A stretch of DNA of 64,000 nucleotides, taken from positions 2,914,001 to 2,978,000 of the forward strand of contig CP107210.1 of assembly GCA_025757985.1 (NCBI GenBank), read 5' to 3'. The notes beneath the pieces were generated by a model. The model was not told the DNA's origin. It saw nothing but the letters and a program-made list of their open reading frames with translations, and made no database searches. The position numbers and the translations under genes were made by a program. Positions 8,576-17,392 of the stretch are shown one piece after another (position 1 is the stretch's first letter; each line of letters starts with the position of its first letter). The stretch comes from Oscillospiraceae bacterium. Its GTDB lineage: Bacteria; Bacillota; Clostridia; Oscillospirales; Ruminococcaceae.

Positions 8576-10153
8576 TTAGAACACAAATTCCGTATAAGTT
8601 ATTTTCCTGCGGTCCACTTCAATTTTCTTTACATACTGCAGCAGATTATCTACCGTCAAAAGGACTTCGGTGTTTCCTGCGATCTGCTTTTTTTGCTGCA
8701 ATTCTTCTTGAACAACGGCCAGATCTTTCTCTCTTTCAGATTTTGTCTGCTTCAGTAATACGATTTCATTTTCTACACCTTGCTTCAGTTCCAGAAATTT
8801 CTCCTTTGAAAGTTTTCCGAGAACATACTGCTCATAGCCGCTGCGCTTCTGTGATTCCAGTCGAACGATATTGCCTGACGCCTGTTCAATTTCACGTTTT
8901 GTAGCTATTTCTTTTGATTGGAGTTTGCTTTTTCCAGAGCTTTTCCGTACCAGCTTCTGCAAATCACGGTGTTCTTCCATCCGCTGGTGCAACTCCTTGT
9001 TAATGCCGTTCCAGAGGTCTTTCTCTGAAATTGAAACATGGCAAGATGCACAGTAAAAATACAGCGTACCATCACTTTGCCAATGACAAACCAATTTTTC
9101 TCCACACTTTTTGCAAAAGATTCTGCCTTTGAAGATGTTCGGATTGTTCTTTCTGCGCTGTTTGCACCATGTTTTCCGTTCCTCCCTGACCGCTTGCTCA
9201 GCTTCCCGCAACGCGGAAACTTCATCAAACAGTTCCCAGCTGATAATCGCCGGGTGGCTGTCCGGCACCATCCGCCAGCCTTCCCGTGGATTCTGCCCGA
9301 TTTTCCGATACGTTTCATCGTAGGCAATACGGTTGTAGACCATTGCTCCTGTGTAGATTGGATTTTCCAGCACCTTTGTCACGAAAACAGTCTTCCATGC
9401 TGGGTCCTTTACCCGCAAGGTGTTTTTCAGGTATCCCAGCTGACAGCGGCGTGTAAAAGGTGTCTGGGTTCCCTGCGCAGACAGCTTCTTTGCAATCTCG
9501 CGCTCTTTCATGCCGGATTTCTTCCAGAGGAAAATCTGAACTACCACATCGCTGACTTCCTCATCCAGAACCAAATGATTCTTTTGATCCTTTTTGTAGC
9601 CGAATGGAACCGGGGTATAGATTTCTCCCCGCGCTTCCTTAGAGCGAAAGCACGACTGGATCTTCTGGGACAGGTCTTTCGAGTACATCTCATTGATCAT
9701 GCTCTTGATCGGCACCAGCATCCCATCCCGGCTCTGGCTGTTCAGGCTGTCATAATTATCATTGATGGCGATAAATCTTACGCCGAACAATGGAAACACC
9801 TGTTCCAGATACTGACCAGTTTCCACGAAATTGCGGCCCAGTCGGGAGAAGTCCTTTACCACGATGCAGTCGATTTTTCGTTCCTGCAGTGCTTTCAGCA
9901 GCCGTTCAAATTCCGGGCGGTCAAAATTTGTTCCCGTGCAGCGTTTGTCTGCAAACACATCCAGCAACATCAGGTCATCCCGATGGTCGATATACTCCTT
10001 GATGTAGGAAATCTGTACTTGCAGCGATTCCGTATCCCGAAGTACATCATCAAAATCGGACAGTCGTGCGTAAATTGCGGTTTTCCAGATACGGTGCGGT
10101 GCGTTTTCCGCTTCCCTCTGCGCCGCACTTACTTTCTTGCTTACTCTTGCCAT
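8576..10153 (-). CDS. Large serine recombinase SR2 (copy 1)
   Basis: A 525-residue protein. The catalytic domain has YARLS with nucleophile about S32, the DKRCTGTNFDRPEFERLL segment and SRLGRN. The recombinase domain (about 190-320) is followed by a zinc ribbon with four cysteines (FCKKC ... YCASC) and a coiled coil (about 395-490), with a short DUF4368-like end. It has an unusual first 22 residues rich in Lys, Arg and Ala. An AAGGAGG site precedes ATG. Confidence 0.92.
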   Translation of the reverse strand: MARVSKKVSAAQREAENAPHRIWKTAIYARLSDFDDVLRDTESLQVQISYIKEYIDHRDDLMLLDVFADKRCTGTNFDRPEFERLLKALQERKIDCIVVKDFSRLGRNFVETGQYLEQVFPLFGVRFIAINDNYDSLNSQSRDGMLVPIKSMINEMYSKDLSQKIQSCFRSKEARGEIYTPVPFGYKKDQKNHLVLDEEVSDVVVQIFLWKKSGMKEREIAKKLSAQGTQTPFTRRCQLGYLKNTLRVKDPAWKTVFVTKVLENPIYTGAMVYNRIAYDETYRKIGQNPREGWRMVPDSHPAIISWELFDEVSALREAEQAVREERKTWCKQRRKNNPNIFKGRIFCKKCGEKLVCHWQSDGTLYFYCASCHVSISEKDLWNGINKELHQRMEEHRDLQKLVRKSSGKSKLQSKEIATKREIEQASGNIVRLESQKRSGYEQYVLGKLSKEKFLELKQGVENEIVLLKQTKSEREKDLAVVQEELQQKKQIAGNTEVLLTVDNLLQYVKKIEVDRRKITYTEFVF

Positions 10154-10169
10154 AAGTCACAGCCTCCTT

Positions 10170-10892
10170 TTAAGCAGACACTTCACGCTGCCCCATCTGC
10201 TTTTGATGCAGTTCTTCCAGCAGGTCCGCAATTTCATCCTGGAATCGGAACGTAATTTCCACCCGATTGCCCTCATAGACTTCGATTTTCTCAATCAGTT
10301 CCACGACCATCGGACGGGTGATTTCTTCCAATTTTCGATACTTACGGTACACATCCAGAAACGGATAAGCGTTTGGAGCAGTCTGTAAATTTCGCTGTTC
10401 CGCTTCCAATTCTGTGATTTTGCGGTCATACTCTTCAATCCGCTTGCTGTACAGTTCGTTATAATTCAAAAAATCCTCCCGTGTGAGGATTTCGTCTGCA
10501 TAATCCCCATACAATTTTTCCTTAATGCCCTGTGTATGGGCCTTTTCTGCAGTCAGCTGCCGAATCTGCCGTTCAATGTGCCGCACAAGATATGGTTCCT
10601 GCTGGGCCTGCCGGATGCTTTCCACAAACTCGGCTTCTTCCATTACGATTTGAATCTGCATCTGAAGCGCGTTCCGCACGATGTTATAGAGTTTTTCATC
10701 CCGCAGATTATGGCTCGTGCAGTTGCCCTTGTTCTGTTTGCTGCCGGAGCACTGGTAGTAAATGTACTTTTTTCCTTTATAGCTGGCCGACCTGCGAACC
10801 AGCCGACTGCCGCAGTCCCCACAGTAGAGAAAGCCTGCAAACAGGGCCACCGTTTCGGCATCGTTCGGCCTGCGAGTTTCGGTTTCCAGAAA
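10170..10892 (-). pseudogene. SR1 serine recombinase, 3' fragment (copy 1)
   Basis: It matches SR1 of copies 2 and 3 from about residue 317 onward: zinc ribbon (YCGDCGSRL), coiled coil and DUF4368. The whole catalytic domain and recombinase domain are missing. Homology ends at about 10892, where the sequence changes abruptly to the region behind the tyrosine integrase. A GTG at 10850 could start a 226-residue piece, but it could not recombine DNA. Confidence 0.9.
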
Positions 10893-10940
10893 TGCTGATA
10901 ATATGTGACTTTATATAAAACTGACTCCTCCTTCGACCAC

Positions 10941-12050
10941 TCACCCGTAAATTCGATTCATTTCATTTTGCTTCCACTCCCAGCAAGAATGCGCATAGCG
11001 TTTTAGCGTGATATCAGGATTCGAGTGACCCATCAACTCACTCAGCGTTTTCACATTGCAGCCAGCTTGCAGACAGGTCGTTGCAAATGTATGCCGCAGC
11101 GCATGTGGACGGACAACAGGAACTTGAGCCTGCTTTAAATATCCTTGTAAGCTCTTGTAATAGCAGCGCGGTTCAACTGGCCTAAGGTCAGTGTCAGATA
11201 GAAACCAAACTTCTTTACTCTGTCCGACATATTCTTCTTTTAGTAGGCTGAGGATCCCCGTTGGGATAGGGATATCGCGTTCGGAACTTTGCGTTTTGGG
11301 AGATTGCGTTACCAAGGTGGTTTTTCCGGGTGCCATATAAATTCTCTTAACCGTGCGCCGAACAGAGAGAACACCGTTTTGCAAGTCGAAATCACCCCAT
11401 TGCAGCCCGCACACTTCTCCGATACGCAGACCCATCTGCATCATCAGCAGCATACCAAGCCTTCTGGGTGTTGGCGAAGAGCGAACGAAAGCACAAACAG
11501 ATTTTTGTTCCACAGTATTTAGAACCGAAGCGTTGGATGGATTCACAGCTGGAAGTTTGAGATCAATTTCAATGGGATGCATAATATGTAAATGTACCGC
11601 ATAGCGGCAAATTCTCCGAACAAGCGTCAGGCACTCCTTGCCCATTGCGTTGCCTAGTGTCTTATGGTTTTGGTCTGCAGGAGCGATAATTTCCAGAAGG
11701 CTGCTTTCTAGAATGCTTTCATTCAAAGCTTGAACACGATATGGACCAAGCACAGGCAAAATGTAGTGTTGGAGTGTGTAGTGATAGTGTGCTGCTGTAG
11801 AAGATTTGACACCTAAAAAAATGGAGCTTTCCCAGGTTAGAGAAAGCTCTGAAAAAGTTGGATTTTCGACATTTAGTGCAAATTGTTGCACCTCCATTTT
11901 TTTGATGGTGAGTTTTTCCTTTACTTCATTGTAAGAATGCCCATAAATGTACCCCCAGATTGCGGTCCGATCAGAGTTTCGTCCCTTAATATAGCGACCC
12001 TCCCAACGACCATCTTTCCTCTTTCTGATGTTTTCTCCGTGCTTTGACAT
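10941..12050 (-). CDS. Tyrosine recombinase (phage/ICE-type integrase)
   Basis: A 369-residue integrase with an N-terminal AP2-like DNA-binding segment (RKRKDGRWEGRYIKG), a SAM-like core-binding domain (about 60-170) and a complete catalytic domain: MGLRIGEVCGL gives the first Arg, HALRHTFATTC the His-x-x-Arg, GHSNPDITLKRYAH the His and nucleophilic Tyr near the end. AGGAGGAGC precedes ATG. It is not part of the three-copy element: it is found only here, between truncated SR1 and the glycan locus. It could belong to a separate integrated element or act on local sites. Confidence 0.93.
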   Translation of the reverse strand: MSKHGENIRKRKDGRWEGRYIKGRNSDRTAIWGYIYGHSYNEVKEKLTIKKMEVQQFALNVENPTFSELSLTWESSIFLGVKSSTAAHYHYTLQHYILPVLGPYRVQALNESILESSLLEIIAPADQNHKTLGNAMGKECLTLVRRICRYAVHLHIMHPIEIDLKLPAVNPSNASVLNTVEQKSVCAFVRSSPTPRRLGMLLMMQMGLRIGEVCGLQWGDFDLQNGVLSVRRTVKRIYMAPGKTTLVTQSPKTQSSERDIPIPTGILSLLKEEYVGQSKEVWFLSDTDLRPVEPRCYYKSLQGYLKQAQVPVVRPHALRHTFATTCLQAGCNVKTLSELMGHSNPDITLKRYAHSCWEWKQNEMNRIYG

Positions 12051-12072
12051 AATGCTCCTCCTTGTTCGATTT

Positions 12073-12090
12073 GTAATGATGTAACATTAC
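12073..12090. promoter_or_regulatory. Palindrome upstream of the integrase gene
   Basis: GTAATGATGTAACATTAC is an 18-bp inverted repeat (GTAATG/CATTAC arms) 23 bases upstream of the integrase start. It is a candidate operator or recombinase-binding site. Confidence 0.45.
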
Positions 12091-12201
12091 TTTTATATGT
12101 TTCAGCTATTCTATAGGAAAAAGTGTGCCCAATATGGTGAAAGTGACAAAAATGTGTTCGGGTACGGTTTGATATAACTCGTTCTGTTGAAATGTGTCGC
12201 A

Positions 12202-12230
12202 TTGTGTGGTACTATATCTATACATATTAT
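12202..12230 (+). promoter_or_regulatory. Candidate sigma-A promoter reading toward the glycan locus
   Basis: TTGTGT (12202-12207) and TATTAT (12225-12230) are separated by 17 bases. A transcript would start near 12237 and immediately meet the hairpin at 12253. Moderate match only. Confidence 0.4.
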
Positions 12231-12252
12231 ATATGGGCTTCTGTGGAAATAG

Positions 12253-12286
12253 GTATCATCCATTCTCAAAATGGATGATACTTTTT
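12253..12286 (+). terminator. Perfect 12-bp stem hairpin with T run
   Basis: GTATCATCCATT and AATGGATGATAC form a perfect 12-bp stem around a 5-base loop, followed by TTTTT. This is a typical intrinsic terminator. Lying about 20 bases after the candidate start site, it could act as an attenuator. Confidence 0.7.
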
Positions 12287-12422
12287 AGAGGCTTGAATTG
12301 TCCTTCAAGTATCTCATTTGTTGAAGTATCAGAAAGAGGAATTGTGAAGGTTATCAGCGGTGCTTGCTATACACATGTGGCACTCTGTAAAAACGAATGA
12401 AAAATGCTTAAAGAACAATTTG

Positions 12423-12463
12423 AGCCCACGGGTTAGTTGCTGTTGAGCAGTGAGCCGTGGGCT
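12423..12463. terminator. Second leader hairpin
   Basis: AGCCCACGG (12423) pairs with CCGTGGGCT (12455-12463) across a 23-base loop, followed by TGTTT. The short T stretch makes terminator activity plausible but not certain. Confidence 0.5.
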
Positions 12464-13080
12464 TGTTTCAGTTCATACAAATGTCTACCCAACAAACCAT
12501 ATTGGCGTAGCAACATCGAAAAAAACCGTTTTGCACACTAATTGCGTTGCAGAAACTGGTTAAAATTCACAGCTGTATGAACTGCAAATATCAGATATTT
12601 ATACAAAACGCTGAACTTTTGACCCCTGTGGCACAAAATTGGCACAACTTTTTCAGATGCTATGAGGAAATGGCGAAAAACAGGAGAAAACAACAAAAAT
12701 CCATGAGTTTATCATTAACGTCTGAAACTGCTGTTGAGTAAACTATCTGACCCGCTAATGACACCTACATCATAACGGTTTGTTGAGTCATGAAAATTAG
12801 AGAAAAACAGATGATTTCTACTTCATAAAACAGCTGTTGAGTAGAGCTTGTATGGTGATGATAAATACATGTTTTGTGCGGTGAGAGAGAATGATTTGTT
12901 CATAACGAACAATGAGTGGTGAGAATTGAATGATATGTACAGTTTTAACAAAACTCATGCGCCGATAGGGTTCGCCTCAACAATCTAACACTTAGAAAAA
13001 ATGTCATTGTAGGGTATATGGGGTTCGACTGTATAAATCAACACTTCGGCTATAGAGAAATAGAGACGAGTGTACTCAAC
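12441..13080. repeat. Dispersed TGTTGAG motifs and 1.5-kb non-coding interval
   Basis: Between the integrase and the first glycosyltransferase (12051-13561) I see no convincing gene. TGTTGAG occurs at 12441, 12732, 12781 and 12835 on the plus strand. On the minus strand CTCAACA occurs at 12976 and ACTCAAC at 13074. The middle copies sit in degenerate units of about 50 bp that also share CTACxTCATAA. They might be arm-type integrase sites or regulatory repeats. Confidence 0.45.
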
Positions 13081-13268
13081 GGATGTTTTATGGAGTAGAA
13101 AACAAGGAAAATATGATTGCTGGGGTAATTGGATACGACAGCATAAGAAAACACTTAGCCGATTGTGTGGTTATCACACAGCGGAAATTAGAGAGAAAGA
13201 CCATCAATATGAATGTGTACATAGAAAATTAGAGGATATGCCCGATGAGGGCCGGAGGAGTAAATAAC

Positions 13269-13304
13269 ATGAAGAAGTACAAAATCGCTGTTGCGGGCAC
13301 TGGG
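13269..13304 (+). pseudogene. ugd: UDP-glucose 6-dehydrogenase, 12-codon N-terminal stump
   Basis: ATG at 13269 opens MKKYKIAVAGTG, the usual start of Ugd with the GxG of its NAD-binding fold. After the twelfth codon the frame runs into unrelated sequence. The middle of a ugd gene is found at 57035-57296 on the same strand, so this looks like one half of a gene split by rearrangement. Confidence 0.65.
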
Positions 13305-13477
13305 GCTAGAGATATAATACGCGGCTGTCATAATAGGGACAAGGGTACGGCAGAGAATGAAAGGCTCCGCAACCCGAAGTTCATATTTTCTTACCCGAAG
13401 AATGAACGACTGATCTTTTTGGGTGGCAGAAATGCCGCACAGGAAGAAATCTCGACCATGAGGGTGGGATGACAGCC

Positions 13478-13505
13478 AGCGGACAGGCAAGCGAGCCTAT
13501 CCGCT
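13478..13505 (+). terminator. Hairpin before the first glycosyltransferase
   Basis: AGCGGACAGGC and GCCTATCCGCT form a nearly perfect stem around a short loop, followed by CTTTG. It precedes the first glycan gene by about 55 bases. Confidence 0.55.
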
Positions 13506-13561
13506 CTTTGTGTTGGCCGAGATATTGATGAAGAAATTGAGTGGGATTGTGGGAAAGATTT

Positions 13562-14689
13562 ATGAGTAAAAAACTTGCGATTGCAATGTTCGGACAGAAG
13601 CGATTATCGAGAGAAGGCGGAGTAGAAATCGTTGTCAAAGAGCTCTGCACCCGAATGGCACAGAATGGCTGTGACGTGACCTGCTACAACAGAGCAGGTC
13701 ATCACGTGAGCGGTGCAGAGTATGACGATGCTGGTAAAACGGAGTACGAGGGAATCCGTCAGAAGGCTGTTCCGACCATTGAACGGCGCGGACTTGCAGC
13801 TGTAAGTTCATCGTTCTTTGCCGCACTTTACAGTGCATTTGGAAAATACGATGTGGTACACATCCATGCCGAAGGGCCGGCGTTCTTTGCATGGCTGCCG
13901 AAGATGTTTGGGAAAAGAGTTGTTGTTACCGTCCATGGCATTGATTGGCAGCGCGAGAAATGGCAATCAGGACTTGGTTCTAAGTTTATCCACCAAGGCG
14001 AAAAAAATGCTGCGAAATATGCAGACGAGGTCATTGTTCTGAGCAAAGGAGTGCAGGACTATTTTAAGGAAACTTATGGAAGAGAAACACACTTTATCCC
14101 TAATGGCGTGAATAGGCCGCAGATTCGGGGAGCAAGTCTGATTACAGATAAGTTCGGGCTGAAAAAAGACTCATACATATTGTTCCTCGGTCGTCTGGTG
14201 CCAGAAAAGGGGATTCGATATCTGGTTGAGGCCTTCAAGAATGTCAAGACAGATAAAAAGCTGGTCATCGCAGGCGGTTCCAGCGATACGGATTCCTTTA
14301 TGAAGGAATTGAAAGAACTGGCGAAGGGTGACGATCGGATTCTCTTTACCGGATTTGTGCAGGGAGCGATGCTGGATGAACTATACAGCAACGCTTACAT
14401 CTACACGCTGCCGTCTGATCTGGAAGGAATGCCATTAAGTCTTCTGGAGGCAATGAGCTATGGCAATTGCTGTCTGGTTTCCGATATTCCAGAGTGCGCA
14501 GAGGTTGTGGAAGATAAGGCGTTAATCTTCCAAAAGACGAATGTAGAGGACTTGCAAGAAAAATTGCAAGATGCCTGTGACCATCCTGAAATGGTTATGA
14601 AAATGAAGAAGCAGGCAGCTGACTTTATCTGTGCAAAATACAACTGGGATGAAGTTGTAAAGAAAACGATGAAACTGTACAGGAGATAA
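13562..14689 (+). CDS. GT4-family glycosyltransferase
   Basis: A 375-residue GT-B fold enzyme of glycosyltransferase family 4. The N-terminal Rossmann domain begins MSKKLAIAMFGQKR with SREGGVEIVVKEL as the nucleotide/acceptor loop, followed by VHIHAEG and VVTVHGIDW. The C-terminal domain has LFLGRLVPEKGIRYLVEAF and the E-x7-E type donor motif PSDLEGMPLSLLEAMSYG. ATG at 13562 is chosen because the residues upstream, from a GTG at 13541, are not family-like. It is the first intact gene of the glycan cluster, 6 bases from the next. Probable cytoplasmic transfer of a nucleotide sugar to a lipid-linked intermediate; the sugar is unknown. Confidence 0.9.
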   Translation: MSKKLAIAMFGQKRLSREGGVEIVVKELCTRMAQNGCDVTCYNRAGHHVSGAEYDDAGKTEYEGIRQKAVPTIERRGLAAVSSSFFAALYSAFGKYDVVHIHAEGPAFFAWLPKMFGKRVVVTVHGIDWQREKWQSGLGSKFIHQGEKNAAKYADEVIVLSKGVQDYFKETYGRETHFIPNGVNRPQIRGASLITDKFGLKKDSYILFLGRLVPEKGIRYLVEAFKNVKTDKKLVIAGGSSDTDSFMKELKELAKGDDRILFTGFVQGAMLDELYSNAYIYTLPSDLEGMPLSLLEAMSYGNCCLVSDIPECAEVVEDKALIFQKTNVEDLQEKLQDACDHPEMVMKMKKQAADFICAKYNWDEVVKKTMKLYRR

Positions 14690-14695
14690 TAATAG

Positions 14696-15913
14696 ATGAG
14701 AGTATTGATAATAAATAAATTTCTATATCCAAACGGTGGATCAGAAACCTACATATTTAAGCTGGGTGAGGCGCTAGAGCAGCACGGACATGAGGTTCAG
14801 TATTTCGGTATGGAGCATGAAGGCCGCTGCGTGGGCAACCGGGTCAATGCTTATACATCTGGTATGGACTTCCACGGCGGCAGCAAACTGAGCAAGCTGA
14901 CCTACCCGATCAAGACGATTTACAGCAAGGAAGCAAGAGTACAGCTGCGGAAAGTGCTGGACGACTTCAAGCCGGATGTCTGTCACCTGAACAACTTCAA
15001 CTACCAGCTGACACCTTCCATCATTCTGGAAATCGTGAAGTGGCGCAAGGAGACCGGAAGAGATTGTAAGATCATCTTCACGGCACATGACTACCAGTTG
15101 GTCTGCCCGAACCATCAATTAAAGAACCCTATCACACATGAGAACTGTGAGAAGTGCCTCGGCGGTCATTTCATGAATTGTGTAAAGGGAAAATGTGTTC
15201 ACGATTCTACTGCAAAATCTATCGTTGGCATGATGGAGGCAGAGTTCTGGAAGTGGAACGGAGCATACAAGTACATTGACAAAATCATCTGTTGCTCGGA
15301 GTTCCTGAAAACTAAGATGGACACCAATCCGCTGTTTGCAACCAAGACGATTGCAATGCACAACTTCGTGGAGAAGGTAGAACCTAAAGACGTTGAGAAG
15401 AAAGACTACGTCCTCTATTTCGGCCGTTTCTCCGAGGAGAAGGGAATCAACACACTGGTTGAGACTTGCAACCTGTTGCCGGATATTCAGTTTATTTTTG
15501 CTGGTTCCGGCCCACTGGAAAACAAGGTCAATCAGCTGAAAAATGTTAAGAATGTAGGTTTCCAGACGGGTGGCGCACTGGACAAATTGATTCGAGAAGC
15601 AAAGTTCTCTATCTGTCCTTCGGAAGTCTATGAAAACTGTCCGTTCTCCGTTATGGAGAGTCAGCAGCGCGGCACGCCTGTCATCGGCGCAAATATTGGT
15701 GGTATTCCTGAGTTGATCACAGATGGTGTGGATGGACGGTTGTTCACAAGCCGAGATTCCAAGCAGCTGGCCTCGATTATCAGGGAACTTTGGAACAATC
15801 CGGAAGAGACGGATAACTATGCAAAGGCGTGTCTGAACCTTGAACGAGACGACCTTGAGGCTTACTGCGACAAACTCGTCCCGATTTATCTGGGGGGGGG
15901 TAACCCTTTGTAA
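14696..15913 (+). CDS. GT4-family glycosyltransferase with C-terminal poly-G switch
   Basis: A 405-residue GT4 enzyme. The N-terminal domain opens with INKFLYPNGGSETYIFKLG; the middle carries HDYQLVCPNH and a cysteine cluster (CEKCLGGHFMNCVKGKC). The C-terminal domain has LYFGRFSEEKGI and the donor motif ICPSEVYENCPFSVMESQQ. The coding sequence reaches its natural end near VPIYL and then enters a G9 tract at 15892. With G9 it reads GGGNPL and stops. With G10 it stops at once. With G8 or G11 it continues in frame through the second GT4 domain to 16427, giving about 576 residues. Confidence 0.9.
   Translation: MRVLIINKFLYPNGGSETYIFKLGEALEQHGHEVQYFGMEHEGRCVGNRVNAYTSGMDFHGGSKLSKLTYPIKTIYSKEARVQLRKVLDDFKPDVCHLNNFNYQLTPSIILEIVKWRKETGRDCKIIFTAHDYQLVCPNHQLKNPITHENCEKCLGGHFMNCVKGKCVHDSTAKSIVGMMEAEFWKWNGAYKYIDKIICCSEFLKTKMDTNPLFATKTIAMHNFVEKVEPKDVEKKDYVLYFGRFSEEKGINTLVETCNLLPDIQFIFAGSGPLENKVNQLKNVKNVGFQTGGALDKLIREAKFSICPSEVYENCPFSVMESQQRGTPVIGANIGGIPELITDGVDGRLFTSRDSKQLASIIRELWNNPEETDNYAKACLNLERDDLEAYCDKLVPIYLGGGNPL
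15892..15900 (+). repeat. Poly-G tract, G9
   Basis: Nine G residues sit between CTCGTCCCGATTTATCT and TAACCC, at the junction of two GT4-coding segments. Tract length sets three reading outcomes (see the GT4 entry). Confidence 0.9.
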
Positions 15914-16427
15914 GTATCAGCAAATGGACTATGCGCTGTACTTTGGCCGCTTCTCCGAGGAGAAAGGCATTGGCACACTCATCAAGGTCTGCAAGGAGTT
16001 GCCGGATGTGCAGTTCATCTTTGCCGGTACTGGACCGCTGGAAGATACCATCAATGGTGTAAGCAACATCAAGAATGTAGAATTCCAGAGGGGTGAGGCA
16101 CTGGAAAAACTCATCCGTGAGGCACGGTTCTCTATCTATCCGTCTGAGTGGTATGAGAACTGTCCGTTCTCCGTGATGGAATCCCAAATGTACGGCACGC
16201 CGGTGCTAGGCTCTGAGATAGGTGGTATCCCGGAACTGATTCGGGTCGGTAAAACTGGTGAACTGTTTGAGAGCGGCAATGCCGAAGACCTGAAAAGGAA
16301 GGTCCAGAAGCTCTGGGGTGATAAGAAGCTGTGTGAGCAGTATAGCAAGAACTGCAAAGACATCAGCTTCGATACAATCGATGAGTATTACGAGAAAATT
16401 ATGAAGGTTTATAGAGGTGAAGCATGA
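15901..16427 (+). pseudogene. Second GT4 C-terminal domain, out of frame at G9
   Basis: The frame VTLCKYQQMDYALYFGRFSE... encodes about 175 residues homologous to the C-terminal domain of the preceding GT4, with its own donor motif IYPSEWYENCPFSVMESQM and a normal end (YEKIMKVYRGEA). There is no N-terminal domain. An internal ATG at 15924 lacks a ribosome site, so expression most likely needs fusion through the G tract. Divergence from the first domain (roughly 60 percent identity by eye) argues against a recent duplication. It overlaps the next gene by 4 bases, so it was once the natural upstream gene. Confidence 0.75.
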
Positions 16428-17392
16428 TTTATGTTTTATATGATAAACCCAAGAAATTGGAAGATATGTCGTTTTTGACTGCGGCATTTGAAAAAGAGTA
16501 CAAGGAAATTTATCCCGAGTGGCGCTGCACTTCTATCAAGCAAATGCTCTCAGTGTGCAGTACAACCGTAAAACGTACAAAATCAGGTGACACCATTGTA
16601 TGCTGGTATGACTTTATGGGAGTGTTGTGTTGGTGGTTGAGTAAACTGACCAACAAGAAAATTAAAGTTATAGCAATCAATATTTTGTTGAAAGATAAAA
16701 ATACAACGAAAAACAAGGTGGCAAAGTATCTTTATAAAAAGGCGTTGTGTTCAAATTCTTTTGCGGCAACAGTTACGACTGTGGAGTACGGCCGCTATAT
16801 TAATGAGATTTTGAATACAAAAGTGAATTTTACGCTTTTGCATGATGTCTATCATCAAAATTATACTTTGAATAAGCGAGTAGAAACCAAGGTAAATACG
16901 GTTTTTTGTGGTGGTAGAAATGGCCGGGATTGGAAACTGCTATTTGAAGTTGCGAAAAAGCTTCCAAAGGTGACGTTTAATTGTGTTATGCCGAGTGCTC
17001 TGAAAGAACAGTTCTTAGGCGCTATGGGGGATAATGTCTGCGTTAAAACGGATATCCCGGAAAGCGAATTTATGGAGTTTTTGTGCGAGTCACAACTTAT
17101 TGCCATGCCACTGGATACAGAAGCACCGGCAGGATTGACCGTCTATTTTCAGGCGGCTGCAAATAATAAAATGATTATAACATCCGATACGGTTACGACA
17201 GAAGGATATTTGTCAGATGGATGCGGAGCCTTATGTAAGAATACCGTAGAGGACTGGGTGGACAAAATTCAGTATTATCTTCTGCATACAAACGATGCAG
17301 ATATCTGTGCAGCAAAGTTTAAGGATTTCCTTGAGAATGAGTGCTCTGAGGAAAAGTATACCGAAACACTGTGGGGGATGCTTGCGGAATGA
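16424..17392 (+). CDS. Glycosyltransferase-like protein (GT-B fold)
   Basis: A 322-residue protein. The N-terminal part (MIYVLYDKPKK...; GDTIVCWYDFMGVLCWW) is poorly conserved. The C-terminal half looks like a GT-B donor domain: TVFCGGRNGRDWKLLFEVAKKLP, a central strand, and PLDTEAPAGLTVYFQAAANNKMII in the position of the E-x7-E loop. ATGA overlaps with both neighbours suggest coupled translation. Probably a sugar transferase of the locus; family assignment is less firm than for the other GT genes. Confidence 0.7.
   Translation: MIYVLYDKPKKLEDMSFLTAAFEKEYKEIYPEWRCTSIKQMLSVCSTTVKRTKSGDTIVCWYDFMGVLCWWLSKLTNKKIKVIAINILLKDKNTTKNKVAKYLYKKALCSNSFAATVTTVEYGRYINEILNTKVNFTLLHDVYHQNYTLNKRVETKVNTVFCGGRNGRDWKLLFEVAKKLPKVTFNCVMPSALKEQFLGAMGDNVCVKTDIPESEFMEFLCESQLIAMPLDTEAPAGLTVYFQAAANNKMIITSDTVTTEGYLSDGCGALCKNTVEDWVDKIQYYLLHTNDADICAAKFKDFLENECSEEKYTETLWGMLAE

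Larger units (their letters stand above)
1..10892 (-). mobile_element. Element copy 1 (B block then truncated A block, inverted)
   Basis: Reading the minus strand, this copy carries a 5'-truncated SR1, SR2, TnpV, SR3, an inserted AAA/nuclease gene, a hairpin, Xre, the ATPase, the pseudo-recombinase, the fourth recombinase and the start of the small shared-domain gene. Gene order and sequence match copy 2 (37.9-48.4 kb) in reverse. Homology to SR1 stops near 10892, next to a tyrosine integrase gene. The other end lies outside the window. The oriT, mob and replication genes seen in copy 2 are absent here. Confidence 0.85.

Noticed and set aside
9038..10255. 405-codon open frame on the plus strand
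   Set aside because: Antisense of SR2; the same shadow recurs opposite the other SR2 copies.
13070..13267. 65-codon frame before the ugd stump
   Set aside because: Composition and sequence look non-coding; no ribosome site.
15840..15923. Start of the out-of-frame GT4 domain upstream of the G tract
   Set aside because: These codons overlap the real GT4 in another frame; the encoded residues are not family-like.
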